DNA of 64,000 nucleotides from Pseudomonas sp. S09G 359 (GCF_002843605.1 NZ_CP025263.1:2385501-2449500); one strand, 5' to 3'; shown: positions 38,237 through 47,614, numbered from the stretch's first letter. Translations and numbers: made by a program. The notes: generated by a model not told the origin, from the sequence alone.

Positions 38237-39228
38237 GCCGGGCTCCTGGCACGGCTCGCTCCTGGCGGTTGCCCGGTGATGCGCTTGAAGGCGCGACTGA
38301 ACGCGGCTTGTGAGGTGTAACCCAGGCGCTGCGCGACTTCTTCGATCGGCAAGCGCTCCAGGGTCAGCCATTGGCTGGCCAGGCGCATCCGCAGTTCGGT
38401 GGCGTAACGCAGTGGCGGCACGCCGAGGGTGGCCTGGAAGCGGTCGGCGAACACCGAGCGCGAGGTATGCCCCTGCGCGGCCAGTTCGGCCACGCTCCAG
38501 TCGCGGCCCGGTTGTTGGTGCAAGGCGAGGAGCGCGCGTGCCAGGCGTGGGTCGCGCAACGCGGCCACCAGCCCCGACGCATTGCCGCAGGCGCATTCGA
38601 CCCAGCCACGCACAATCATCGCCGCGACCACATCGGCGAGGCGCGCGAGGATGCCGGCGTAGCCAATACGCGCGCTGCAGACTTCGCGCTCCATGGTCGC
38701 CAGGATCGGCATCAACCCTGGGTAACGCTGGCCCCGCGCATCGATCAGCATCATCGCCGGCATCAAGCGGCCGAGCCCCTGGATGCTGCCCAGTTCAAAT
38801 TCCATGCAGGCGCTGAAGAGCAGGGTGCCCGCTGAGCCCTCGGCGCTGGCCTTTACTGCACATACCGCGTCACCCAGGGTGGTCGCCTCGAAGCTACAGA
38901 TATCGCGTTCCGGCACGTCGGGGCTCGACAGCAATCCGTGGGCGCCGCCGTGGGAGATAAACACCGCATTGCCGGCCGACAGCTCATAGAGGCTGCCGTC
39001 GTCGAGTCGCAGCGTGGCGCAACCGGCAGCCAGGAAGTGGAAGTAGGCGTGGCCGGGCCTGGCCTCGAAACTGACGCCAAACACCGGCCCGGCCTCGATT
39101 CGACGGTACTGCACCCCGCGCAGGCGCATGCCCTGCAGCAGTTCATTGATGAGGTCGGAGGAGACGGTAAACGCGTCAGAAATTGTCATGTTCGGGGTTT
39201 TGGTCAAAAACTCGAGAGTTTGCATCAT
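38233..39228 (-). CDS. AraC-family regulator with cupin-like effector domain
   Basis: The 331-aa protein has an N-terminal AraC-binding cupin_6 domain (residues ~20-190) and a C-terminal pair of AraC helix-turn-helix motifs (WSVAELAAQGHTSRSVFADR and IEEVAQRLGYTSQAAFSRAF). The first ATG is favoured because AGGATGA precedes it at 5-base spacing. It is divergent from an MFS exporter, which it probably regulates. Confidence 0.9.
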   Translation of the reverse strand: MMQTLEFLTKTPNMTISDAFTVSSDLINELLQGMRLRGVQYRRIEAGPVFGVSFEARPGHAYFHFLAAGCATLRLDDGSLYELSAGNAVFISHGGAHGLLSSPDVPERDICSFEATTLGDAVCAVKASAEGSAGTLLFSACMEFELGSIQGLGRLMPAMMLIDARGQRYPGLMPILATMEREVCSARIGYAGILARLADVVAAMIVRGWVECACGNASGLVAALRDPRLARALLALHQQPGRDWSVAELAAQGHTSRSVFADRFQATLGVPPLRYATELRMRLASQWLTLERLPIEEVAQRLGYTSQAAFSRAFKRITGQPPGASRARSPA

Positions 39229-39289
39229 AGGTCATCCTGAGGGGCGAACCTAGACTGGCGACTCGCTGATTTCCTGAGGATGTTTTGTG

Positions 39290-40492
39290 ATGAATGACTA
39301 TGCAGCCCTAATCGACGCCAGGGCGCAAGCCGAAAGCCCGGCCTGGATGGCGGTGTTCTCCCTGGCAATGGGGGTGTTCGGCCTGCTGACGGCGGAATAC
39401 CTGCCGGCCAGCCTGTTGACGCCGATGGCGATGGACCTCGGCGTCTCGGAAGCCTTGGCCGGGCAGGCGGTGACGGTCACGGCGGTGGTCGCGTTATTCG
39501 CCGGGTTGCTGGTGCCGGGCCTGACTCGCGGGGTTGACCGAAGCGTGGTGCTCCTGGGCTTTTCGACGCTGATGATTGCGTCCAATCTGCTGGTGGCGTT
39601 CTCGTCCAGCCTCGCGGTGCTGTTGGTGATGCGCATCCTGCTCGGCATCGCCCTCGGCGGTTTCTGGAGCATGGCGGCGGCTGTGGCGATGCGCCTGGTG
39701 CCGGCGGCGCTGCTGCCACGGGCGTTGTCGATCATCTTCAGCGGGATTGCCGTGGGCACAGTCGTCGCGGTGCCGCTGGGCAGCTACCTCGGCGGTTTGT
39801 ATGGCTGGCGCAGCGCCTTTGTCGCGGCTGCCGCGGTGGGCGTGGTGACGTTGGTGTTCCAGTTGTTCACGCTGCCGCGCCTGGCCCCGAATGGCACCGC
39901 ACGCCTGCGCACGGTGCTGGAAGTACTGCTGCGCCCCGGCATTGCCATGGGCATGTGCGGTTGTGTGCTGGTGCACACCGGGCATTTCGCACTGTTCACT
40001 TATATTCGACCGTTTCTGGAAAGCACCACCGGTGTTGGCAGCCAAGGGTTGGCGCTGATGCTGCTGGGGTTCGGCGCGGCGAATTTTGTCGGCACGCTGC
40101 TGGCCGGCTGGATGCTGGTGCGCAACCCGCGTGGCACGTTGGTGCTGATGCCGCTGCTGGTGGGCGTTGCGGCACTCGCACTGGTGTGGCTACCCGCTTC
40201 GCTGCCGGGGCAGGCCCTGCTGCTGGCGCTGTGGGGCATGGCCTTTGGCGGTGTGCCGGTGGCATGGTCGAACTGGGTGGCCCGCGCCGTGCCGGATCAG
40301 GCGGAAAGCGCCGGCGGCATGGTGGTGGCGTCGGTGCAGTCGGCGATTGCAGCGGGCGCTGCCGGTGGCGGTGCGATGTTCAGCCTCAGCGGGATTAGCG
40401 GCGTGTTCATCGCCGCGGGCGTGCTGATGCTGTTGGCTGCTGTGTTGATTGCCTGGCGGGTACAGGTGCCACGGCGTACACCTTTGGTTTAG
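39290..40492 (+). CDS. MFS exporter (AraJ/DHA1 family)
   Basis: The 400-aa protein has 12 predicted transmembrane segments, with FGLLTAEYLPASLLTPMA near the start and MRILLGIALGGFWSMAAAVA, a pattern seen in DHA1-type sugar or drug efflux proteins. The start may alternatively be the GTG three bases upstream. Divergent control by the neighbouring AraC regulator suggests an inducible efflux pump; substrate unknown. Confidence 0.9.
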   Translation: MNDYAALIDARAQAESPAWMAVFSLAMGVFGLLTAEYLPASLLTPMAMDLGVSEALAGQAVTVTAVVALFAGLLVPGLTRGVDRSVVLLGFSTLMIASNLLVAFSSSLAVLLVMRILLGIALGGFWSMAAAVAMRLVPAALLPRALSIIFSGIAVGTVVAVPLGSYLGGLYGWRSAFVAAAAVGVVTLVFQLFTLPRLAPNGTARLRTVLEVLLRPGIAMGMCGCVLVHTGHFALFTYIRPFLESTTGVGSQGLALMLLGFGAANFVGTLLAGWMLVRNPRGTLVLMPLLVGVAALALVWLPASLPGQALLLALWGMAFGGVPVAWSNWVARAVPDQAESAGGMVVASVQSAIAAGAAGGGAMFSLSGISGVFIAAGVLMLLAAVLIAWRVQVPRRTPLV

Positions 40493-40536
40493 TCTGGAGC
40501 GCTACGTTGATCGCAAGCGCCTATGGAGCGGTAAGC

Positions 40537-41373
40537 ATGACTGAGTACGTACCCCCGAAAGTCTGGACCTGGGACACCGAAAGCGGCGGCACCTTCGCCA
40601 GCATCAACCGGCCCATCGCCGGTGCGACCCATGACAAAGAACTGCCGATCGGCAAACACCCGCTGCAGCTGTATTCCCTGGCCACGCCCAATGGGCAAAA
40701 GGTCACGATCCTGCTCGAAGAGCTGCTGGCCCTGGGGCACACCGGCGCGGAATACGATGCCTGGCTGATCAAGATCGGCGACGGCGACCAGTTCGGCAGC
40801 GGCTTTGTCGCGGTCAACCCGAACTCGAAGATTCCGGCATTGATGGACCACAGCGGCGCCACGCCGATTCGTATCTTCGAATCAGGTGCGATCCTGCAAT
40901 ACCTCGCCGAGAAGTTCGGCGCCTTCTTCCCCACTGAGCCTGCGGCCCGCGCCGAGTGCCTGTCGTGGCTGTTCTGGCAGATGGGCAGTGCGCCGTACCT
41001 GGGCGGTGGCTTCGGGCATTTCTACGCCTATGCGCCGAGCAAGATGGAGTACCCGATCAACCGGTTTGCGATGGAAACCAAGCGCCAGTTGGATGTGCTG
41101 GACCAGCGTTTGGCGGTGAGCGAGTACATTGCCGGGGATGAGTACACCATCGCCGATATCGCGATCTGGCCTTGGTATGGTGGCTTGGTCAAAGGTCGCT
41201 TGTATGGGGCGTCGGCGGAGTTTTTGTCGGTGCATGAGTACAAGCATGTGCAGCGCTGGGCGGAGGCGATTGAGGCGCGGCCGGCGGTGCAGCGGGGGCG
41301 GCGGGTGAACCGGGTTTCCGGTGAGCCTGAAGAGCAGCTGGCAGAGCGGCACAGCTCCACCGATTTGGACTGA
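40537..41373 (+). CDS. yghU: YghU-type glutathione S-transferase
   Basis: The 278-aa protein has the long YghU/Ure2-like N-terminal extension (about 40 residues, VWTWDTESGGTFASINRPIA) ahead of a thioredoxin fold (LYSLATPNGQKVTILLEE) and a helical domain. Such enzymes reduce disulphides and peroxides and bind glutathione pairs. The ATG at 40537 with an upstream GGAGCGG is chosen. Confidence 0.92.
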   Translation: MTEYVPPKVWTWDTESGGTFASINRPIAGATHDKELPIGKHPLQLYSLATPNGQKVTILLEELLALGHTGAEYDAWLIKIGDGDQFGSGFVAVNPNSKIPALMDHSGATPIRIFESGAILQYLAEKFGAFFPTEPAARAECLSWLFWQMGSAPYLGGGFGHFYAYAPSKMEYPINRFAMETKRQLDVLDQRLAVSEYIAGDEYTIADIAIWPWYGGLVKGRLYGASAEFLSVHEYKHVQRWAEAIEARPAVQRGRRVNRVSGEPEEQLAERHSSTDLD

Positions 41374-41383
41374 CCTCGGTCAC

Positions 41384-41476
41384 AGTGTAGGAGGGGGCTT
41401 GCCCCCGATGAGGGAGTGTCAGTTGATAAATTCTTAACTGACACACCGCCATCGGGGGCAAGCCCCTCCCACATTT
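41384..41476. repeat. REPIN (copy 6, left arm with one change)
   Basis: The left arm begins TGTAGGAGGGGGCTTGCCCC (A for G at the fourth base) and the right arm is the inverted counterpart with one C missing in the C-run. It lies between yghU and the MocB-like gene. Confidence 0.9.
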
Positions 41477-41489
41477 ATCCGCGTCCACT

Positions 41490-42416
41490 CTATTTATAGC
41501 GTTGTTCGAAGACTGCGACTTGTTCCGGCTTGATCAACTCAAACGGCACCCACACCTCCGATTCAATCGGCTCGCCCTTGATCATCCGCACCGCCGATTC
41601 CACGGCCTTGCTCGCCTGGGCCTTGGGGTCCTGGAACACCGAAGCGGTGAGCAATCCACGCTTGATCGCCGCCAGGCCATCCGGCAAGCCGTCGATGCCG
41701 ACAATCGCCACCTCACCCTTGGCCTTGCCCGACTGCTGCAAGGCCATGGCCGCGCCAATCGCCATTTCGTCGTTGTTAGCCACGATGGCATCAAACTGCG
41801 TGCCCGCCAGCAGCCAGTTGCTGGTCAGGTCCATGCCCTTGCTGCGCTGCCATTCCGCACTTTGCTGCTCGACGATCTTGATCCCCGGAAAATCCTTGAG
41901 CACCTGCTTGGCGCCCTCGGTACGGTCATGGGTGGCGTTCTGCGCGAGGTCGCCCATGATGATCGCCACATTGCCTTTGCCGCCGAGTTTTTCCGCGAGG
42001 TAGCGCATCTGCAATTGCCCGGCCTCGATGTCGTTGGACGCCACGGTGACCACGCCTTTGGGCAAGGTGCGCTCATCCGGATGACGATTGACGTACACCA
42101 GCGGGATTTTGCTGGCGACGGCCGCGCGGGTCATGTTGGCGGTGGCGGAGGTGTCCACCGGCAACACGATCACCGCGTCGACTTTCTGGTTGAGAAAGCC
42201 TTCGACCTGGTTGAGCTGGCGCACCACATCACCTTGGGCGTCCTCGAACTGGATCTGCACGTCCTGTTGCTTGGCAGCGGCTTCCAGGCCCGTGCGCACG
42301 TAGGTCATGAAGTTGTCGTCGACCCGCGCGATGCTCACGCCGATACGGTACGCGGCGAAACTCCATTGGCTGAACAGCAGTAAAAATGCGGCAACGATCA
42401 ATGAATGGCGATGCAT
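41490..42416 (-). CDS. Periplasmic sugar/rhizopine-type binding protein (MocB-like)
   Basis: The 308-aa precursor begins with a signal peptide (MHRHSLIVAAFLLLFSQWSF) and has the type 1 ABC sugar-binding fold (YRIGVSIARVDDNFMTYV, VDAVIVLPVDTSATANM, IVANNDEMAIGAAMAL, VGIDGLPDGLAAI). It resembles MocB/inositol-binding proteins. It is the third gene of the MocA-C-B-like operon and has no permease or ATPase beside it, as in rhizobial moc loci, so it may dock to an importer encoded elsewhere. Confidence 0.85.
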   Translation of the reverse strand: MHRHSLIVAAFLLLFSQWSFAAYRIGVSIARVDDNFMTYVRTGLEAAAKQQDVQIQFEDAQGDVVRQLNQVEGFLNQKVDAVIVLPVDTSATANMTRAAVASKIPLVYVNRHPDERTLPKGVVTVASNDIEAGQLQMRYLAEKLGGKGNVAIIMGDLAQNATHDRTEGAKQVLKDFPGIKIVEQQSAEWQRSKGMDLTSNWLLAGTQFDAIVANNDEMAIGAAMALQQSGKAKGEVAIVGIDGLPDGLAAIKRGLLTASVFQDPKAQASKAVESAVRMIKGEPIESEVWVPFELIKPEQVAVFEQRYK

Positions 42417-42435
42417 AGGGATGTTCCTTTTATTG

Positions 42436-43215
42436 TTATAGGGTGAACGCCTGACGGAAACGCTGCAGCGCCAGCTCGCTGTCGCCGCTGGCCCAGCCTT
42501 CAAGGCCGACCACGCCGCTGTAGCCCATGGCGTGCAAGGCGCGGGCAATGGCCGGGTAGTGGATTTCGCCGGTGCCGGGCTCCTTGCGCCCAGGCACGTC
42601 GGCCACCTGGATTTCGCCGATGGCGGCGCCTGCGCGCTGGATCAATTCGATCAGGTTGCCTTCACCGATCTGTGCGTGGTACAGGTCCAGGTTCATCTTC
42701 AGGTGCGGGCTGCCCACGGCTTCGATCAACGCCAGGGTGTCGTCGGCGCGGGCGAACGGGGTGCCTGGGTGGTCGACTTCGGTATTGAGGTTTTCCAGCA
42801 GGAATACGCGGCCGGCGTCTTCCCCCAGGCGGGCGATTTTTTCCAGGGTCTTGCATGCGCTCAGCCACATGCGCCCGGTGGTCTGGCTGACCGGGTGCAC
42901 CGGCAGGCCGCCGTCACCCAGGCCAGTGCCATGCAGGTTGAGGCTGGGGCAGTTCAGGCGCTCGGCAACGCCCAGGGACTCGCGGGCGGTTTCGAGCAGT
43001 TGGCGGATGCCGTCGGGGTCGGTGAGGGTGCCGCTGATGTAGCCGGTCATTGAGGTGAAGTCCGCACCGGTGGCGGCCAGGGCGCTGATGTCCTTATCTG
43101 TCCAGTTCCAGATTTCGGCGCTGAAGCCCAGGGCGTGAATGCGTTTGACGCGCTCGATAAACGGCAGCTCGAGAAACACCATCTCGGCACTGATCGCCAG
43201 TTTGAACGGGCTCAT
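42436..43215 (-). CDS. TIM-barrel sugar isomerase/epimerase (MocC/IolE-like)
   Basis: The 259-aa protein of the AP endonuclease-2 superfamily has metal-binding candidates in FLLENLNTEVDHPG, KMNLDLYHAQIGEG and VVGLEGWASGDSE. Family members include hydroxypyruvate isomerase, IolE and MocC. It is coupled to the upstream dehydrogenase by a 4-base ATGA overlap. The substrate is probably a keto-inositol or keto-sugar. Confidence 0.85.
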   Translation of the reverse strand: MSPFKLAISAEMVFLELPFIERVKRIHALGFSAEIWNWTDKDISALAATGADFTSMTGYISGTLTDPDGIRQLLETARESLGVAERLNCPSLNLHGTGLGDGGLPVHPVSQTTGRMWLSACKTLEKIARLGEDAGRVFLLENLNTEVDHPGTPFARADDTLALIEAVGSPHLKMNLDLYHAQIGEGNLIELIQRAGAAIGEIQVADVPGRKEPGTGEIHYPAIARALHAMGYSGVVGLEGWASGDSELALQRFRQAFTL

Positions 43216-44216
43216 ACGGCCACCGCCTTGCCGGTTTCGAACGAGGTGATGCACGCGCGGGCAATCGCCAGGGCCGCACGGGCATCTTCGCCGCTGGCCA
43301 GGGGCTTGGCGCCGGTGCGCAGGCAGTCGGCAAAGTGGTTGAGTTCAGCGATGTAGGCATCGCGCAGCAAGTCGGTGTCCATGCGCTGGGTGTCAGCCTG
43401 GATGCCTTGGGCCAGGTAGCGCACCAGGTCCGAATCATTGAGGCTGCCCATGCTCAGCATGCCGGCGCTGCCGAACACTTCGCCGCGCACGTCGTAGCCA
43501 TACACGGCCTGGAAGTTGGCTTCGGCGGTGGCAATCGCGCCGTTGTCGAAGCGGATCGTCACCACGGCGGTGTCGAGAAAGCCTTTGCTCTTGTATTCCG
43601 GCGCGATCAACGCGTCGGCCATCACGTAAACCTGTACCGCCTCGGCGCCGGGGTTGAGGTAGCGCAGGGTATCGAAGTCGTGGATCAGGGTTTCGAGAAA
43701 GATCACCCACTGCGGTGAGTTGGCCGGGTTGTTCAGCGCCGGGTCGCGGGTGATCGAGCGCAGCAGTTGCGGGGTGCCGATGCGGCCGGCGGCCACGTCC
43801 AGGTGGGCGGTGCGAAAGCTTTTGGCGAAACGCCGGTTGAAACCGACTTGCAGCGGTACGCGGGCATCGGCGGCGGCCGCAATGGCGCGATCGGCTTCAT
43901 CGAGGGTGATGGCCATGGGTTTTTCGCAGAAGATGCCCTTGCCGGCGCGGGCGGCGCTGATCACCAGCTCCGCGTGGCTGCGGGCTGGAGCGGCGATGAG
44001 TACGCCGTCGATATCCGGGTCATCGAGCAATTGCTGCGGGTCGGTGTAGACCTTGTCTACCCCCAGTTCCGCCGCCAGGCGTGCGGCTTGGCCTGGGGTT
44101 GGGTCGGCGATGGCGGCGAGGCAGGCGCCGGGGATGTGCCGGGCGGCGGTCAGGCCGTGGAAGCTGCCCATGCGGCCGGCACCGATCAAGCCCAGGCGGA
44201 TGTTCTGTGTACTCAT
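43212..44216 (-). CDS. Gfo/Idh/MocA-family inositol 2-dehydrogenase-like enzyme
   Basis: The 334-aa protein has the Rossmann motif RLGLIGAGRMGSFHG, the FCEKPMAITLDEADR motif (catalytic Lys) and the DALRTA-type C-terminal domain (FLETLIHDFDTLRYL with conserved His/Asp). It resembles IolG/MocA and should oxidise a cyclitol ring hydroxyl with NAD+. It is the first gene of the operon and lies behind a near-consensus sigma-54 promoter. Confidence 0.9.
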   Translation of the reverse strand: MSTQNIRLGLIGAGRMGSFHGLTAARHIPGACLAAIADPTPGQAARLAAELGVDKVYTDPQQLLDDPDIDGVLIAAPARSHAELVISAARAGKGIFCEKPMAITLDEADRAIAAAADARVPLQVGFNRRFAKSFRTAHLDVAAGRIGTPQLLRSITRDPALNNPANSPQWVIFLETLIHDFDTLRYLNPGAEAVQVYVMADALIAPEYKSKGFLDTAVVTIRFDNGAIATAEANFQAVYGYDVRGEVFGSAGMLSMGSLNDSDLVRYLAQGIQADTQRMDTDLLRDAYIAELNHFADCLRTGAKPLASGEDARAALAIARACITSFETGKAVAV

Positions 44217-44274
44217 GCAGTGACCCCTTTTTTATTGTTGGCCCCAGGACAGTCCTGGCGGGCAAAGGGGTAAG

Positions 44275-44291
44275 AGCAAGGGCTGTGCCAA
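44275..44291 (-). promoter_or_regulatory. Sigma-54 promoter for the MocA-C-B-like operon
   Basis: On the minus strand the sequence reads TTGGCACAGCCCTTGCT, with GG at -24, GC at -12 and the required 10 bases between them. This is an almost perfect match to the RpoN consensus. It lies about 60 bases before the MocA-like start and beside a divergent sigma-54 activator gene. Confidence 0.85.
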
Positions 44292-44354
44292 TTTATAAGC
44301 TATTGATATAGAAGGTTTTGTAGCGTTTATGTAAGTAATAAGTGTTCATTTTGA

Positions 44355-44378
44355 TGACATGTCTATACTGACATGTCA
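44355..44378. promoter_or_regulatory. Two GACATGTC boxes, probable activator-binding sites
   Basis: TGACATGTC (44355-44363) and TGACATGTCA (44369-44378) contain the same 8-bp palindrome spaced 14 bases apart. They lie 64-103 bases upstream of the sigma-54 promoter, as expected for an enhancer, and directly before the activator gene itself, so they could also mediate its autoregulation. Confidence 0.6.
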
Positions 44379-44389
44379 AAAACGTGAAC

Positions 44390-46375
44390 ATGGATATCCG
44401 CATGAGCGTGGCGTTCAGTGTGCAAGATCTCGATTACCTCACGGCCCTCGGCCCGGCGTCGCTGAATGAAGGCCCGGTGATTGCGCTGGAGCAAGCCTGG
44501 CGCGCGTGCCTGGCCGGCCAGGTCGAACGCCCGAGCGCGGTGCGCCAGGTGATCTGGGACTCCTGGCGGCGCAGTGTCGACGCGGCGATCGACCCGGACG
44601 ACAGCCATTACCGCTTCGTCGCCCCAGAGACACTGGCGGCGACCCTCGCCAGCCACAGCGTGTTGATCGAGGCTGCGGCGCACGTCATGCAGGGCTTGCT
44701 GGCCTACAACCCACGCGGCCATATCAACCTCACCGACGCTGGCGGTACCACCCTGTACTTCTGCGGGGTGGACATCACCCCCATCGGCAGCCGCCTGCTG
44801 GAGTCGGTGCAGGGCACTAATTGCACTGGCCTGGCCCTGGCCCAAGACCGCCTGGTGTACGTGCTGGCCGAAGAGAACTTTGCCAGCGGCCTGCGCCAGC
44901 GCCGCATGCACTGCGCCGCCGCACCGATCAAGAATGCCCAGGGCGACACCGTGGCGATGCTGACCCTGACCGCCGAACCCGGCTGGTTTCACTTCCATAC
45001 CCTCGGCACGGTGCAGGCGGCTGCCGATGCGGTCTCGCGGCAAATGGCCCTGCAAGCGCTGCTTGAAGAGCAGCAAACCATGCTCGAAGTGCTCAACGAA
45101 GGCCTGGTGGTGCTGGATGAGCGTGGCTGCATCAAGGCGCTCAACCGCTATGCCCGGCAGCTGTTTGGCGTGGGCCTGGAGCTGCTCGGCAGCCCGTTCC
45201 AGCAACTGGGCCGCAGCGAATTGAGCGCCGCACTGTTGCTGCGCGGCGGGGAGGCGGTGCGGGACCTCGACTGCACCTTCCAACTGCATGACCGCACGCA
45301 ACTTGCCTGCCTGGTCTCGGTGTGCCCGCTGGAGCAGGGCGGGGTGATTGTGTCGCTGCGCGAGAACCGGCGGATACGCGAGATCACCCGGCGCATCATC
45401 AGCAGCCAGGCCCGTTACACCTTCGACACCATCCAGGGCACGTCACGGGCGATCCAGGACGCGTTGCACCTGGGGCGTATCGCCAGTCGCAGTGAATCCA
45501 CCACCCTGATCCTCGGCGAAAGCGGCACCGGCAAAGAGCTGTTTGCCCAGGCCATCCATAACGCCAGCGACCGCGCCAACGGCCCGTTTGTGGCGGTCAA
45601 CTGTGGCGCGATCCCACGCGACCTGGTGCAAAGCGAACTGTTCGGGCATGTCGAGGGCGCGTTCACGGGCTCGGCCCGGGGTGGCTCGGCGGGCAAGTTC
45701 GAACTGGCCGACGGCGGCACGATTTTCCTCGATGAAATCGGCGATATGTCCTTCGATGCCCAGGTCAGTTTGCTGCGGGTGTTGCAGGAGGGCGAAATCA
45801 CCCGAGTCGGCGCGAAAAGCTCGCGCCCAGTGGACGTGCGCATCATCGCCGCGACCCACCGCAACCTCAGCCAGGCGGTGGCCGAGGGGGCGTTTCGCGA
45901 AGACCTCTACTATCGCCTCAACGTACTTAACCTCACCGTGCCGCCACTGCGCATGCGCCGCGAAGACATCCCGCTGCTGGCGCGGCATTTTCTTGCGCGC
46001 TGTGCCCGTTCGCTGCGCAAAGCGGTACAGGGTTTCACCCCGCAAGCGCTGGAACTGCTATCGGCCTACGCCTGGCCAGGCAATGTGCGCGAGCTGGAGA
46101 ACGCCATTGAGCGGGCCACCAACCTGGCCACGAGCGAACTGATCCAGCCGAGTGATCTACCCCTGGACGCCAAGCCCCGCGCACTCGCCAGTGCCTACGA
46201 ACCACCACCCACCCAGGACCTGAGCAGCCACGAAATGCACGCCATCGTCGCGGCACTCAAGAAGACCGGCGGCAATATCCGCCTGGCCGCTCAACAACTG
46301 AACGTTTCGAGGGGCGGGCTGTACAACAAGATGAGTCGGTTTGGGCTGAATGCCGGGGATTTTCGCGGCGGCTGA
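44390..46375 (+). CDS. Sigma-54-dependent activator, AcoR-like
   Basis: The 661-aa protein has an N-terminal sensor region with GAF- and PAS-like parts (to about residue 330), an AAA+ domain with GESGTGKELFAQAIH (Walker A), GAFTGS (sigma-54 contact), GGTIFLDEIGDM (Walker B) and an arginine-finger region, then a C-terminal Fis-type helix-turn-helix (GGNIRLAAQQLNVSRGGLYN). All catalytic motifs look intact. It is the likely activator of the divergent sigma-54 promoter at 44275. Starts at 44390 or 44402 are possible; neither has a good ribosome-binding site. Confidence 0.92.
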   Translation: MDIRMSVAFSVQDLDYLTALGPASLNEGPVIALEQAWRACLAGQVERPSAVRQVIWDSWRRSVDAAIDPDDSHYRFVAPETLAATLASHSVLIEAAAHVMQGLLAYNPRGHINLTDAGGTTLYFCGVDITPIGSRLLESVQGTNCTGLALAQDRLVYVLAEENFASGLRQRRMHCAAAPIKNAQGDTVAMLTLTAEPGWFHFHTLGTVQAAADAVSRQMALQALLEEQQTMLEVLNEGLVVLDERGCIKALNRYARQLFGVGLELLGSPFQQLGRSELSAALLLRGGEAVRDLDCTFQLHDRTQLACLVSVCPLEQGGVIVSLRENRRIREITRRIISSQARYTFDTIQGTSRAIQDALHLGRIASRSESTTLILGESGTGKELFAQAIHNASDRANGPFVAVNCGAIPRDLVQSELFGHVEGAFTGSARGGSAGKFELADGGTIFLDEIGDMSFDAQVSLLRVLQEGEITRVGAKSSRPVDVRIIAATHRNLSQAVAEGAFREDLYYRLNVLNLTVPPLRMRREDIPLLARHFLARCARSLRKAVQGFTPQALELLSAYAWPGNVRELENAIERATNLATSELIQPSDLPLDAKPRALASAYEPPPTQDLSSHEMHAIVAALKKTGGNIRLAAQQLNVSRGGLYNKMSRFGLNAGDFRGG

Positions 46376-46402
46376 AGTGGTTCAAAAATGTGGGTGGGGC
46401 GG

Positions 46403-47452
46403 TCAGGTGCACATGTTTTCTGATGTGACGATTTGCGGCGGTATAAACACCCGGTGCCGCACCGGATCAAAACCCTCGGCCCCCTGCAATTCCACCAGCA
46501 ACTCCACCAATGCCACCGCCGTCTGGCGCGGCTGCGAGTCCATTACCACATCGATCAGACCCTGGCTCAGCGCCTGGCGCGACAGCTCGGTGGACTCCTG
46601 CAAAATGCAGCACAGCGCCGGGCGCTTGGGCAGTTGGGCCAGGGCGCTGATCACGCCGTCACCGCCGCCGCCGACCACGCACAAGCCGCGCAGGTCGGTG
46701 TGGCGGGTGAGCAGGTCGAGGGTGGCTTCTTCGGTGATGTCGCAGTTGTCGAGGTTGATCAGCGGGTCCAGGGGTTTAAGCCCCGGCGCGTGTTCGGCGA
46801 GGTAGCTGTGCAGGCCTTCGACCCGTGCCTGGTGGCCGAGGAAGCGGTGGCCGCCCAACAGAATCCCGACGCTGCCTTTGCGCGCGCCACAGGTGCGCGC
46901 CAGCAGCCAGCCCATGGTGCGCCCGACCACGTGGTTGTCCTGGCCCACATAGGGCTCGGCGGCTTGCTCGTGGATATCCGAAAGCAGGGCCACCACCGGC
47001 ACGCCGGCCTCGCGGATTTGCGCAAGGGTGGCGTTGATCAACGGGTGGGCGAAGCTGACCACGGCGAGGGCGTCGCACTGCACGGCCAACTGTTCGATCT
47101 GCGCGACGATGGCGCTGGGTGTGCGGTCAATGATGTACTCGAACTGACAGGTCAGGTTGGCCGTGGCGTGATGCTGCGCCGCCGCGCTGATCGACTGCGC
47201 AAGGTTGGCATAGAACGCCTGGGCGGTGCCCAGCAGCAGGATGCCGAAGCGGTAGGTGGGGCGGCGTTCGCGAATGCGCTGGCCGATCAACCGCGCGGCG
47301 AAGTAGCCCACGGCTTCAGCTGCCTGGAACACTTGTTCGGCGGTGTCCGGGTTGACCGGCGCGCGCGCATTCAAAACCCGGTCGACGGTGGCCACGCTGA
47401 GGCCCGCGTGGGCGGCAACGGTGGCGATGGTCGGGCGTTTATTATTGTTCAT
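46403..47452 (-). CDS. LacI-family transcriptional regulator
   Basis: The 349-aa protein has a LacI helix-turn-helix (TIATVAAHAGLSVATVDRVL, then NARAPVNPDTA) and a periplasmic-binding-like ligand domain. It is divergent from the MocD-like gene. The palindrome CTTGATAG-AAAA-CTATCAAG between them is a likely operator. The ligand is probably the cyclitol or an intermediate. Confidence 0.92.
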   Translation of the reverse strand: MNNNKRPTIATVAAHAGLSVATVDRVLNARAPVNPDTAEQVFQAAEAVGYFAARLIGQRIRERRPTYRFGILLLGTAQAFYANLAQSISAAAQHHATANLTCQFEYIIDRTPSAIVAQIEQLAVQCDALAVVSFAHPLINATLAQIREAGVPVVALLSDIHEQAAEPYVGQDNHVVGRTMGWLLARTCGARKGSVGILLGGHRFLGHQARVEGLHSYLAEHAPGLKPLDPLINLDNCDITEEATLDLLTRHTDLRGLCVVGGGGDGVISALAQLPKRPALCCILQESTELSRQALSQGLIDVVMDSQPRQTAVALVELLVELQGAEGFDPVRHRVFIPPQIVTSENMCT

Positions 47453-47470
47453 GACAGGCCCCTTGAGCGT

Positions 47471-47490
47471 CTTGATAGAAAACTATCAAG
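47471..47490. promoter_or_regulatory. LacI-type operator in lacI/mocD-like divergent region
   Basis: CTTGATAGAAAACTATCAAG has perfect 8-bp inverted arms around AAAA. A further half-site, AGCTTGATAG, lies at 47511-47520. Both fall in the 162-base gap 47453-47614. Confidence 0.65.
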
Positions 47491-47614
47491 CCCCGCTGGG
47501 CCTGGATGATAGCTTGATAGGGAATGGATTCAAGGCCTTGAGGGTGATTTAGCCGCGCTCTATCGTTGGTTTCACAAAGCACCAGAAACCACCCGCTTGC
47601 GGAGAACAATAAAA

